A DNA stretch of 64,000 nt from Colwellia sp. 20A7 (GTDB lineage Bacteria > Pseudomonadota > Gammaproteobacteria > Enterobacterales > Alteromonadaceae): contig NZ_CP047130.1 in NCBI RefSeq assembly GCF_009832865.1, positions 2,480,001-2,544,000 on the forward strand, given 5' to 3'. Shown here in pieces: positions 57,575 through 64,000 of this stretch (position 1 is the stretch's first letter; the number at the start of each line of letters is the position of its first letter). The notes under the pieces were generated by a model. That model saw only the letters and a list, made by a program, of their open reading frames with translations, made no database searches and was not told the DNA's origin. Made by a program: the position numbers and the translations under genes.

Positions 57575-58663
57575 TTATTGTCTATCGTCAATGGTATAAC
57601 CATTTGGAATATTAAATTGACTATCATGGATTTGTTTTTCAGAAACTGATGTTACTTCATAAATATATCGAACACGCGCATCTTTTTTCCATTCTTCAAC
57701 AACACCATCAACAATTTTATCCGCTTCATCTTTTATTATATTACCCAAAAAGCTACTTGCAGCATTACCTAGACCTTGAGAGAAATCCAGTGGTGTATCT
57801 GCACGTTTTTTCTTCGCAACAGGGCAAGCTTCACTTTTTTGAAACCACTCCATTTTGACAGATAGCGGATAACCTTCAATGGTTGATAACTTTTGAGTTA
57901 TGCTATTAAACTGCATTTTGTCTGTTTTTTCTACATCACCACTAAACGCGCTAATAGCTTTATAACCATCTTTACCCAGTAACCGTACTAAAGCATTATT
58001 GTCACCAACAGTATCAAGGTAGTTATCAGTCGCTTTTTCATGCACTTTCCAAGCATGAGTCATTTCTGCTGTCGGGGTTGTCGTCCAAAATACAAATTGT
58101 AAGAGGTTAAGATCAACTTTACCTGCAGAATCTTTAAACTCTGTGACCCAAGTAGCCGTATATTCTTGAGCAGGCAAACCGCCTATTTGGCGCGTGCTGT
58201 TTGTTGCAACTACGGTAAAGTCATTTTTATCTAATGTTACTGCACAACCACGTTCTTCATAGGTTTCATATTCTTCTTCCTCTTCTGAAGACGCTTGAGT
58301 TTTCGCCATAAAATTTTCAAAGAGATCAGCACAGCCACTTAACTTACATTCACGATAAGTTTCTCTATCATGATCAACTTCCCACAGTAAATTTTCAGTC
58401 ATACGGAAAATATTCGTAATATCGTAATCGGCCCACCCCATATAAAAGCTATCAAACTCTGCTTTTTGGTCTATTGCTCGCATATTCTCACGTGTATATA
58501 CAGTTTGTTTACCCGTATGGTCTGGAAGATATAAGCCATTAACGCTAAATTTTGCTGTAACAACAGAGGTAGGATTTTTTGGTGTGGTATCAACTGGTGG
58601 CGCAGCACATGAAGCCAGAACACTTGCTACAGCTAAAGTAATAAGTTTACGGTTAAAAGTCAT
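57575..58663 (-). CDS. Hypothetical lipoprotein
   Basis: 362 residues. Lipobox LASC puts the lipidated cysteine at residue 19 (VASVLASCAAPPV). The soluble part has no family I recognise; it includes an acidic stretch (SSEEEEEYETYEE), four further cysteines that may pair, and a beta-rich central region (LPAQEYTATWVTEF). Probably attached to the outer membrane facing the periplasm. Stands alone, with its own terminator. Confidence 0.8.
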   Translation of the reverse strand: MTFNRKLITLAVASVLASCAAPPVDTTPKNPTSVVTAKFSVNGLYLPDHTGKQTVYTRENMRAIDQKAEFDSFYMGWADYDITNIFRMTENLLWEVDHDRETYRECKLSGCADLFENFMAKTQASSEEEEEYETYEERGCAVTLDKNDFTVVATNSTRQIGGLPAQEYTATWVTEFKDSAGKVDLNLLQFVFWTTTPTAEMTHAWKVHEKATDNYLDTVGDNNALVRLLGKDGYKAISAFSGDVEKTDKMQFNSITQKLSTIEGYPLSVKMEWFQKSEACPVAKKKRADTPLDFSQGLGNAASSFLGNIIKDEADKIVDGVVEEWKKDARVRYIYEVTSVSEKQIHDSQFNIPNGYTIDDRQ

Positions 58664-58959
58664 TTTTTTTCCCTAATATGAATGAGTTAATAACATTTTC
58701 ACATAAAAGCCTAATTTTGATAAGCATTAAATTATATTTATTGTCAATACACCCCATACATTTACCAAAGATAATAGTTACAGCTAAACCAAAATAAATT
58801 AAATTAATTATAAGTGAAAATGAGCGCTTAATAGAACACATGAGTATGCGAAGAGTTAAGATGTATTCTGCTTGCTGCCATCTGGATTATTTCTTCGTTA
58901 TAAAAAATAATACCAGTGACATAGCTACTATTTTATTTTTACTTAAATATACAGCCTAA

Positions 58960-59472
58960 CTATTTTTTATTTGCTAAACGGTCAATAACAACTTTATGTT
59001 GAGGGAACTTATTGAGTAATTCTTCTCGGCTAACCTCAATCATATCTTCTTGTTCCCAACCAGGCGCAACAGCTTCGCTTACTAAACCATATGAACCAGA
59101 AGTTAGCTCTGCAGCTTTATAAGTGCCACCAGGAACGGCAAGTTGTAACTGCTGACCATTGAATATATCTGGGCCAACGACAACTTTTTCATAACGCCCA
59201 TCAGGGTAAATCATATGGTAGGTAATTGGGGATCCCATATGATAAAACTCAATACCATCCGAATACTTGGTATGAAAATGATCAATATGATTATCTTCGG
59301 TCAACATATAAAATATTGCCGACATTGTTGTTCTTTCGCCACGCACAGTACTTACTTTATCTCTATGGTTGGCCTTAAATGTCTGACGAAAATACCCTCC
59401 TTCAAAATGATGTTCTAACGATAACTTTTCAATAACTTGTGCTTTAGTTAAGTGCGAAGTGGCATTATTCAT
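58960..59472 (-). CDS. Cupin protein (DUF985)
   Basis: 170 residues, DUF985/cupin_5 family. Core motifs: HHFEGGYFRQTFKA, ERTTMSAIFYMLTEDNHIDHFHTKYSDGIEFYHMGSP, VVGPDIFNGQQLQLAVPGGTYKAAEL and VAPGWEQEDMI. The histidines in DHFH and the later Glu probably bind metal. Biological role unknown; some relatives bind sugar-like ligands. Single gene; the NUDIX gene is 57 bases upstream of its end in the same direction. Confidence 0.86.
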   Translation of the reverse strand: MNNATSHLTKAQVIEKLSLEHHFEGGYFRQTFKANHRDKVSTVRGERTTMSAIFYMLTEDNHIDHFHTKYSDGIEFYHMGSPITYHMIYPDGRYEKVVVGPDIFNGQQLQLAVPGGTYKAAELTSGSYGLVSEAVAPGWEQEDMIEVSREELLNKFPQHKVVIDRLANKK

Positions 59473-59529
59473 AACTTTTTGGTTATCCTTTAGTGGTGTT
59501 TTTAGCTAGTATTCAATCAAGGTATAAAA

Positions 59530-59931
59530 TTAATGTAGTAAACCTTTACTCTTAAGCCAATCCATCACTTTAATAGTTCCAAGTGAACAAAGATGTTTAT
59601 CTTGATAGTCAATAAAACCTATTTCTTCTATTTCTGCATCTGGACAAAGTTCACCTTGGAAATCAGCAAAATAACACGTTAGTTTAACAACAGTATCGTT
59701 ATTTTTACCGTCCGCTTGAGCTTTAAACGTTTTTGCATATTGAATCGAATTTGGCATTAAATCTACCGATATTTCTTCTTTAATTTCACGTGTAAGTGCT
59801 TGCTCATCAGACTCCCCCGCTTCTCGTTTACCGCCAGGAATATAAAACAGCAGTTTATCTTTTGAGCGAGCACTTAGTAGTTTTCCGTCTTGAATGTATA
59901 ACCAAGCGAGCTTATCAATTTCTTTTTTCAC
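59530..59931 (-). CDS. NUDIX hydrolase
   Basis: 133 residues, MutT-like. The NUDIX box reads GGKREAGESDEQALTREIKEEI, an exact match to GX5EX7REUXEEXGU apart from the last Gly region (SVDL). The preceding LLSARSKDKLLFYIPGGK is typical. It hydrolyses a nucleoside diphosphate derivative; the substrate cannot be told. Confidence 0.9.
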   Translation of the reverse strand: MKKEIDKLAWLYIQDGKLLSARSKDKLLFYIPGGKREAGESDEQALTREIKEEISVDLMPNSIQYAKTFKAQADGKNNDTVVKLTCYFADFQGELCPDAEIEEIGFIDYQDKHLCSLGTIKVMDWLKSKGLLH

Positions 59932-60056
59932 AAATATTCCTATTTATATTAACTACACTAACTATCTGATTTCCCGTTGAAAGAAATATAATTAGCTACT
60001 ATATTACAGAGTAAAACTGTAAATCACTTTTACTTTGCAATAATTTGTTATACACC

Positions 60057-60536
60057 TTACTTGTTTGAAAAATGCATTCGCTTCTTACCTTTAAAGTCGT
60101 GATATAACTTTTCATGTGCAACTTTTGAAAAGGTATCGGCTCGATCAGCGTATTGTGAAATCCAATTCACCAGCATTGCCAAATTGGCATCTTGAGCTGC
60201 CTTACTTTCATATTTATGTGGCTCCCAAGGCCGAGCTTTAGCATTTTTTATGCAAGAAGAAACAGGTAAGTTTAGAAAAATAATTTCGTCTGCTTGCTCA
60301 ATGACAAGTGCTAATAAGTCGGCATAACAACCTTCAATTACCCAGTTATTGTGGGTTATTAAAAAGTCATAAAGCAATGTACTCGACTCGGTAATAGGCA
60401 GTCGCTCTGGTGGTGTAGTCGGTTTCCAAGCAATAGTGTCTAAATCTAAATGAGCAAGATCATCGTGTAACGCTAACTGTTTTGCGAGCGTTGATTTCCC
60501 CGATCCTGAATTACCAAAAATAACAACTTTACTCAA
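60057..60536 (-). CDS. P-loop kinase-like protein (adenylate-kinase/shikimate-kinase fold)
   Basis: 159 residues. Walker A GNSGSGKSTLAKQLA at the start, then LDLDTIAWKP, NNWVIEGCYADLL and EIIFLNLPVSSCIKNAKARPWEPHKYESK, where the basic lid would close. This is the small AAA-type kinase group often annotated as DNA topology modulation kinase FlaR-like or shikimate kinase-like. Substrate unknown. Confidence 0.8.
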   Translation of the reverse strand: MSKVVIFGNSGSGKSTLAKQLALHDDLAHLDLDTIAWKPTTPPERLPITESSTLLYDFLITHNNWVIEGCYADLLALVIEQADEIIFLNLPVSSCIKNAKARPWEPHKYESKAAQDANLAMLVNWISQYADRADTFSKVAHEKLYHDFKGKKRMHFSNK

Positions 60537-60604
60537 TATTATTCCTTAGCGCCTAAACACTGCTAAATGATTTACTCTGATTTTTTTGCAATATTACATC
60601 TAAC

Positions 60605-61180
60605 TTATTTGGGCTTCTCTTCATTAATTAACATATTAATAAATTTTATAAAACGCCTTGATCTAGTTTCGGTTTTTTTCGCACTTATTAAACCATGAGC
60701 TATAACATAGCGACTTGATTTAGTTAGTTTTTCAAAAAATATTTTTGCGCTTGGGTTACGATCTAGTGCAACTAGAAAATCGGTGGGAACTTCTATTTCA
60801 CTGACAACATAAGCATTTTCCCAACGACCATCCGCTTTTGCCGCGCGAATATGCACAAGACCTGGCTCCATCATTAAGTTTTCACGTATCAAACGTTCTG
60901 CATGCTCGGTATTCCTCTTAGACCAGTTACTTCGTGCGGTTCTTGGCGTAATACGTTGAAGATAAGCTTGCGCATCAATTGATTTTTTAACACCATCAAT
61001 CCAACCCCAACATAGCGCCTCGATCACGATATCATTCCAAGTGACACTCAAAATACCCGTGTTTTTCTTATATACCTTAACCCAAAGTTCGCTTTCAGAC
61101 GCGTGATTAGCCTTAAGCCATTGGTTTAAATCTTTTGGTATTAAGAATGTTTTTATTTTTAGCAGATCAGGCTCTGGCAT
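60605..61180 (-). CDS. YdeI/OmpD-associated family protein
   Basis: 191 residues. Family signatures: LNQWLKANHASESELWVKVYKKNTG, VIEALCWGWIDGVKKSIDAQAYLQRITPRTARSNWSKRN, and EVPTDFLVALDRNPSAKIFFEKLTKSSRYVI. Related proteins (OmdA, YdeI) are reported to give resistance to antimicrobial peptides, but the mechanism is unknown. Cytoplasmic, no signal. Confidence 0.85.
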   Translation of the reverse strand: MPEPDLLKIKTFLIPKDLNQWLKANHASESELWVKVYKKNTGILSVTWNDIVIEALCWGWIDGVKKSIDAQAYLQRITPRTARSNWSKRNTEHAERLIRENLMMEPGLVHIRAAKADGRWENAYVVSEIEVPTDFLVALDRNPSAKIFFEKLTKSSRYVIAHGLISAKKTETRSRRFIKFINMLINEEKPK

Positions 61181-61295
61181 CTCGTAATAACCTCTTTGGG
61201 GTATAGCCTTGCGTAGTGGTTAAAGTAACTCGTTATATCAACAAATAGTGATTATCGCTAGCTTCTATTTGTTTAAAAAAATAAGCTTATTGAAG

Positions 61296-61610
61296 TTAAT
61301 AATTTAATGAATGTATCGCTTCAGAAACGGTTAAAAAATTGATTTTCGTAAGACAAACTGAGACCTTGTTGAATTCATGCGCCCGGATCAAGTTTACAGC
61401 TTCGTTGGTTGACAAAGTTTTGTCTTGTGCAATTAAATCAAGCTTCCCTGAAGTAGACTTCATTAGGTAGCAGTTACCTGATGCATCTATTACATAATCA
61501 TCATCAGTAAAAATAAGTGCACTACACTCTAAACTGAATTTTTCAAATGAATCTAAGTAAATAAGTTCATCATCACCATCAAGTTTCAACATGCATGGCC
61601 ACGAAATCAT
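61296..61610 (-). CDS. Hypothetical protein (DUF4144-like)
   Basis: 104 residues from the ATG at 61610, which has AAGG eight bases upstream; an earlier ATG at 61640 is less likely. Core ISWPCMLKLDGDDELIYLDS then FEKFSLECSALIFTDDDYVIDASGNCYLM resembles the DUF4144 family of marine gammaproteobacteria, with a C-terminal helical half. Function unknown. Confidence 0.68.
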   Translation of the reverse strand: MISWPCMLKLDGDDELIYLDSFEKFSLECSALIFTDDDYVIDASGNCYLMKSTSGKLDLIAQDKTLSTNEAVNLIRAHEFNKVSVCLTKINFLTVSEAIHSLNY

Positions 61611-61914
61611 AGCAATTACCTTAATATATTTTACAGCCAAAATAGGCTAAATTAGTGGTTTAAATGTAACACTCAATAAAACGCTTTCACTATGTTAAAT
61701 TTTCTTATCTACTTAACCTGAACTCGGTTTAAGATGTTTTTAATCCATTGAAATAATTACTAATAAAATTTAACTTTTACTCTAGCTTGATAGTTTTTCT
61801 TTCTTCAAGACAAATTTCGCATCAATAGCTAGTCTATTGCAAGTAAATTTAACGATGAAGCAAGTAAAAGTAACTGTTAGAGAAGAATATATTAAGCCGA
61901 GCTCAGGTTACTTA

Positions 61915-62607
61915 TTATTCAATTGCCCATTCGACTGCTTTTTGAGCATGAATAGCGGTAGTATCTAGCAAGGTAACATTTGTATCACTTTGCTCGATTA
62001 ACATACCAATTTCAGTACAGCCAAGAATTACCGCCTCGGCGCCACGATTAGCTAAAGAGTTAATAATTCTGAGATATTCATCTTTAGAAGATGAAATGGT
62101 ATTTCCAAGGCAAAGTTCTTTATAAATAACATGATGAATAATTTTTCTATCTGTTTCATCAGGAACTAACACAGTTAAACCATAATTATCTTTTAGTCGC
62201 CCTTTGTAGAAATCTTGCTCCATAGTAAAAGCCGTGCCTAATAGGCCAACCGTTTTAATTCCTTTTTTAACCAAAACTTCAGCGGTAGCATCAGCTATAT
62301 GCAATAAAGGGATATTAATCGCTTCTTCTATCTGGGGAGCAACTTTATGCATGGTATTTGTGCAAATAAGTAAAAAATCGGCACCAGCACATTGAACATT
62401 AATAGCAGCTTGTGAGAGTATTTTTGCAGTACCGTCCCAATCACCAGTGTGTTGTAACTTCTCAATGGAATCAAAATCAACACTATACATAGCAATTTTT
62501 GCAGAATGCAGGCCTCCTAAAGCCTCTTTAACGCCTTCATTAATCTTTCGATAATATCCAACTGAGCTTTCCCAACTCATACCACCTAAAAGACCAATTG
62601 TTTTCAT
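61915..62607 (-). CDS. Aspartate/glutamate racemase family protein
   Basis: 230 residues. The two-domain Asp/Glu racemase fold: MKTIGLLGGMSWESSVGYYRKIN, FLLICTNTMHKVAPQIE with the first catalytic cysteine (CTNTMH) and AVILGCTEIGMLI with the second (GCTEI). It is close to E. coli YgeA, a broad-specificity amino-acid racemase. The ATG at 62607 has GAGG five bases upstream and gives the normal N-terminus; the longer frame would need a TTG start. Confidence 0.92.
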   Translation of the reverse strand: MKTIGLLGGMSWESSVGYYRKINEGVKEALGGLHSAKIAMYSVDFDSIEKLQHTGDWDGTAKILSQAAINVQCAGADFLLICTNTMHKVAPQIEEAINIPLLHIADATAEVLVKKGIKTVGLLGTAFTMEQDFYKGRLKDNYGLTVLVPDETDRKIIHHVIYKELCLGNTISSSKDEYLRIINSLANRGAEAVILGCTEIGMLIEQSDTNVTLLDTTAIHAQKAVEWAIE

Positions 62608-62669
62608 GCGACCTCTCAAAATACGTTAACAATATAACGAAACTATACAGTTTCTCACTTAGCCAAATA

Positions 62670-62990
62670 TCAATGTGACATGCCAGATTCAATTTTTAAA
62701 TACTTACCTTTACCGAAAGTAATGTAATACAAGGGTAATAAAAGCAATGTTATTATATTACTCGCAAAGGAATTTTTAATAGCAATGCCATTTTCAGTTA
62801 TAGCGTGTACCGGAAAAGCTTGACTTGAACACCAATCAATTTTTGCCTGAAGGTTTTTAGTATCATCGGGAATTTCAATCGATTGTACAGACCCTCTTGT
62901 AATTGTTGCTACCTCTACACCATCTGCAAATAACTTATAGTCTCGCACCATATCTGCAAGCTGCTTTGGTCTAAAAACTTGGATAATCAT
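62670..62990 (-). CDS. Hypothetical membrane-anchored protein
   Basis: 106 residues from the ATG at 62990 (GGAG upstream). An N-terminal soluble domain with beta strands (YKLFADGVEVATITRGSVQSIEIP, LQAKIDWCSS) is followed by one membrane helix (IITLLLLPLYYITF) and a short tail. Resembles small bacterial proteins displaying a carboxypeptidase-like or PEGA-type domain in front of a helix, but I cannot name the family. Confidence 0.65.
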   Translation of the reverse strand: MIIQVFRPKQLADMVRDYKLFADGVEVATITRGSVQSIEIPDDTKNLQAKIDWCSSQAFPVHAITENGIAIKNSFASNIITLLLLPLYYITFGKGKYLKIESGMSH

Positions 62991-63095
62991 TTGTGCTCCA
63001 TATTGGCTATATACTCCATAAAATAGCAAGGATAATTAGTTATAACAAACAACGACTAAGCAAGAGCCAACGCTTTTCACATTTTACATAATTTG

Positions 63096-63872
63096 TTAAG
63101 CCGCTTTTTCTTCATCTCGAAGCGTTAATACTTCAAAACCAGTCTCTGTCACTAAAATAGTATGTTCCCATTGTGCAGATAGTTTCTTATCTTTAGTCAC
63201 TACGGTCCAGCCATCATTTTTAATTTTTACTTTTTGCGAACCCTGATTAATCATTGGCTCTATGGTAAATGTCATTCCCGCTTCAAGCACTAAGCCTGTA
63301 TGTGGTGTTCCATAGTGAAGTACTTGAGGAGCTTCGTGCATTTCTTTACCGATTCCATGACCACAATATTCTCGAACGACACTATAACCAGAAGCTTCGG
63401 CATGTTTTTGTATCGCATGACCAACATCACCCAGTGTTGCTTTTGGTTTTACTACCTGAATACCTTTCCACATAGCTTCATACGTTGTTTTAACTAAACG
63501 TTTAGCTTCAGGACTAGCGGTGCTAAGTACATACATTTTGCTTGAATCACTGATATAACCATTTTTCTCTAAGGTAATATCAATATTTACAATATCTTTG
63601 CTTTTTAATTGAGAGATATTATTAGGTACACCATGACAGACAACATCATTTACCGATGAGTTAAGTGAATATTGATAACCATACTGGCCCTTACTCGCAG
63701 GGCGAGCATGTAATACATTAACAATATAACTATCGACTTTAGCATCAATCTCTAATGTTGTTATCCCTTCACAGATAAAATCATCAAGCATTTTAAATAC
63801 TTGAACTAAAAGTCTGCCTGACTCTCTCATAAACTCAATTTCTGCATCAGTTTTTAACATTGATTTATTCAT
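63096..63872 (-). CDS. map: Type I methionine aminopeptidase
   Basis: 258 residues. It removes the initiator methionine. Metal ligands: Asp in IVNIDITLEKNGYISDSSKM, His in YCGHGIGKEMHEAP, Glu in FTIEPMI and QWEHT. The start is the ATG at 63872 (GGAG upstream), overlapping the preceding ParD-like gene by eight bases; an earlier in-frame ATG at 63887 lies within that gene. It is not next to rpsB and tsf, so it may be a second MetAP, whose partner is the antitoxin-like gene. Confidence 0.92.
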   Translation of the reverse strand: MNKSMLKTDAEIEFMRESGRLLVQVFKMLDDFICEGITTLEIDAKVDSYIVNVLHARPASKGQYGYQYSLNSSVNDVVCHGVPNNISQLKSKDIVNIDITLEKNGYISDSSKMYVLSTASPEAKRLVKTTYEAMWKGIQVVKPKATLGDVGHAIQKHAEASGYSVVREYCGHGIGKEMHEAPQVLHYGTPHTGLVLEAGMTFTIEPMINQGSQKVKIKNDGWTVVTKDKKLSAQWEHTILVTETGFEVLTLRDEEKAA

Positions 63873-64000
63873 GTAAAAGCTCCGCAATAGTAAGTTTTTC
63901 TTTCAATAATTGCTTTTTAATGACTTCATGATAAGTAAGTGTTGGGTTTAACTCAGCTAGCATACCTAGTTTTATCCAGAATTCTGCTTGTGAATTGATA
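63865..64000 (-). CDS. ParD-like antitoxin-type protein, C-terminal part
   Basis: Partial: 44 C-terminal residues are visible and the gene continues past base 64000. The sequence contains NSQAEFWIKLGMLAELNPTL then TYHEVIKKQLLKE, which matches the ParD_like family (PF11903 as I recall) found upstream of type I MetAP genes in related bacteria. It overlaps map by eight bases, so the two are translated together. No ParE-type toxin is visible in its usual place. Confidence 0.72.
   Translation of the reverse strand, partial: INSQAEFWIKLGMLAELNPTLTYHEVIKKQLLKEKLTIAELLHE

Overview
The window looks like chromosomal DNA of an AT-rich marine gammaproteobacterium of the Alteromonadales, most likely Colwelliaceae (Colwellia/Thalassotalea type). 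This is inferred from gene content (msrC-proQ-prc, rcsF-trmO, metG divergent from mrp, a GntR-controlled prpB-prpC-acnD-prpF set, a PEP-CTERM protein, a large secreted subtilase, a TonB receptor) and from the low GC. No phage, insertion sequence, rRNA or CRISPR array was seen. Most of it reads as core genome with small accessory stretches.

Layout. 1-2.4 kb: minus-strand msrC, a coupled small gene, proQ and the start of prc. 2.5-4 kb: two exported proteins (SIMPL and DUF2057). 4.2-11.3 kb: the 2-methylcitrate cycle for propionate catabolism, gntR-prpB-prpC-acnD-prpF, with two TTGTCGACAA operators before the regulator. 11.3-12.3 kb: a tRNA operon (Ala-GGC, then three near-identical Glu-TTC) with a textbook stable-RNA promoter and a terminator. 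12.5-17.6 kb: yvcK-like gene, dcd, mrp/apbC, metG. 17.6-21 kb: an unusual transporter/solute-binding fusion, rcsF and trmO. 21-29 kb: a tandem nitrilase-fold protein lacking both catalytic cysteines, a PEP-CTERM protein, a MITE-like repeat, a 1045-residue subtilase and yddG. 29-43 kb: iron alcohol dehydrogenase, oligopeptidase B, trxC, a B12-binding radical SAM protein, a DTW-domain enzyme, a SEC-C protein, a CHASE-PAS-PAS-GGDEF cyclase, a PQQ-type sugar dehydrogenase and a chemoreceptor.

43.3-46 kb holds a bufferin-type (Hvf-like) RiPP operon: a four-cysteine exported precursor (DUF2282), an MNIO modifying enzyme (DUF692), its partner (DUF2063) and a DoxX membrane protein. It faces away from a TonB-dependent receptor gene. 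49.9-52 kb carries arfA, with a hairpin straddling its stop codon, and a run of small, partly broken genes. 51.9-53.7 kb encodes a two-domain acyltransferase resembling the ornithine-lipid synthase OlsF. 53.8-55.4 kb is an ECF sigma factor, a soluble zinc anti-sigma factor and a DinB protein. 55.5-64 kb has mostly single minus-strand housekeeping or hypothetical genes, ending with methionine aminopeptidase overlapped by a ParD-like antitoxin gene that runs off the edge.

The most notable items are the bufferin operon, the transporter/binding-protein fusion that has lost the usual carrier motifs, the double-dead nitrilase, a near-identical 19-bp inverted repeat in two distant intergenic regions next to secreted-protein genes, and small genes that appear broken by single-base changes, two of them in homopolymers.
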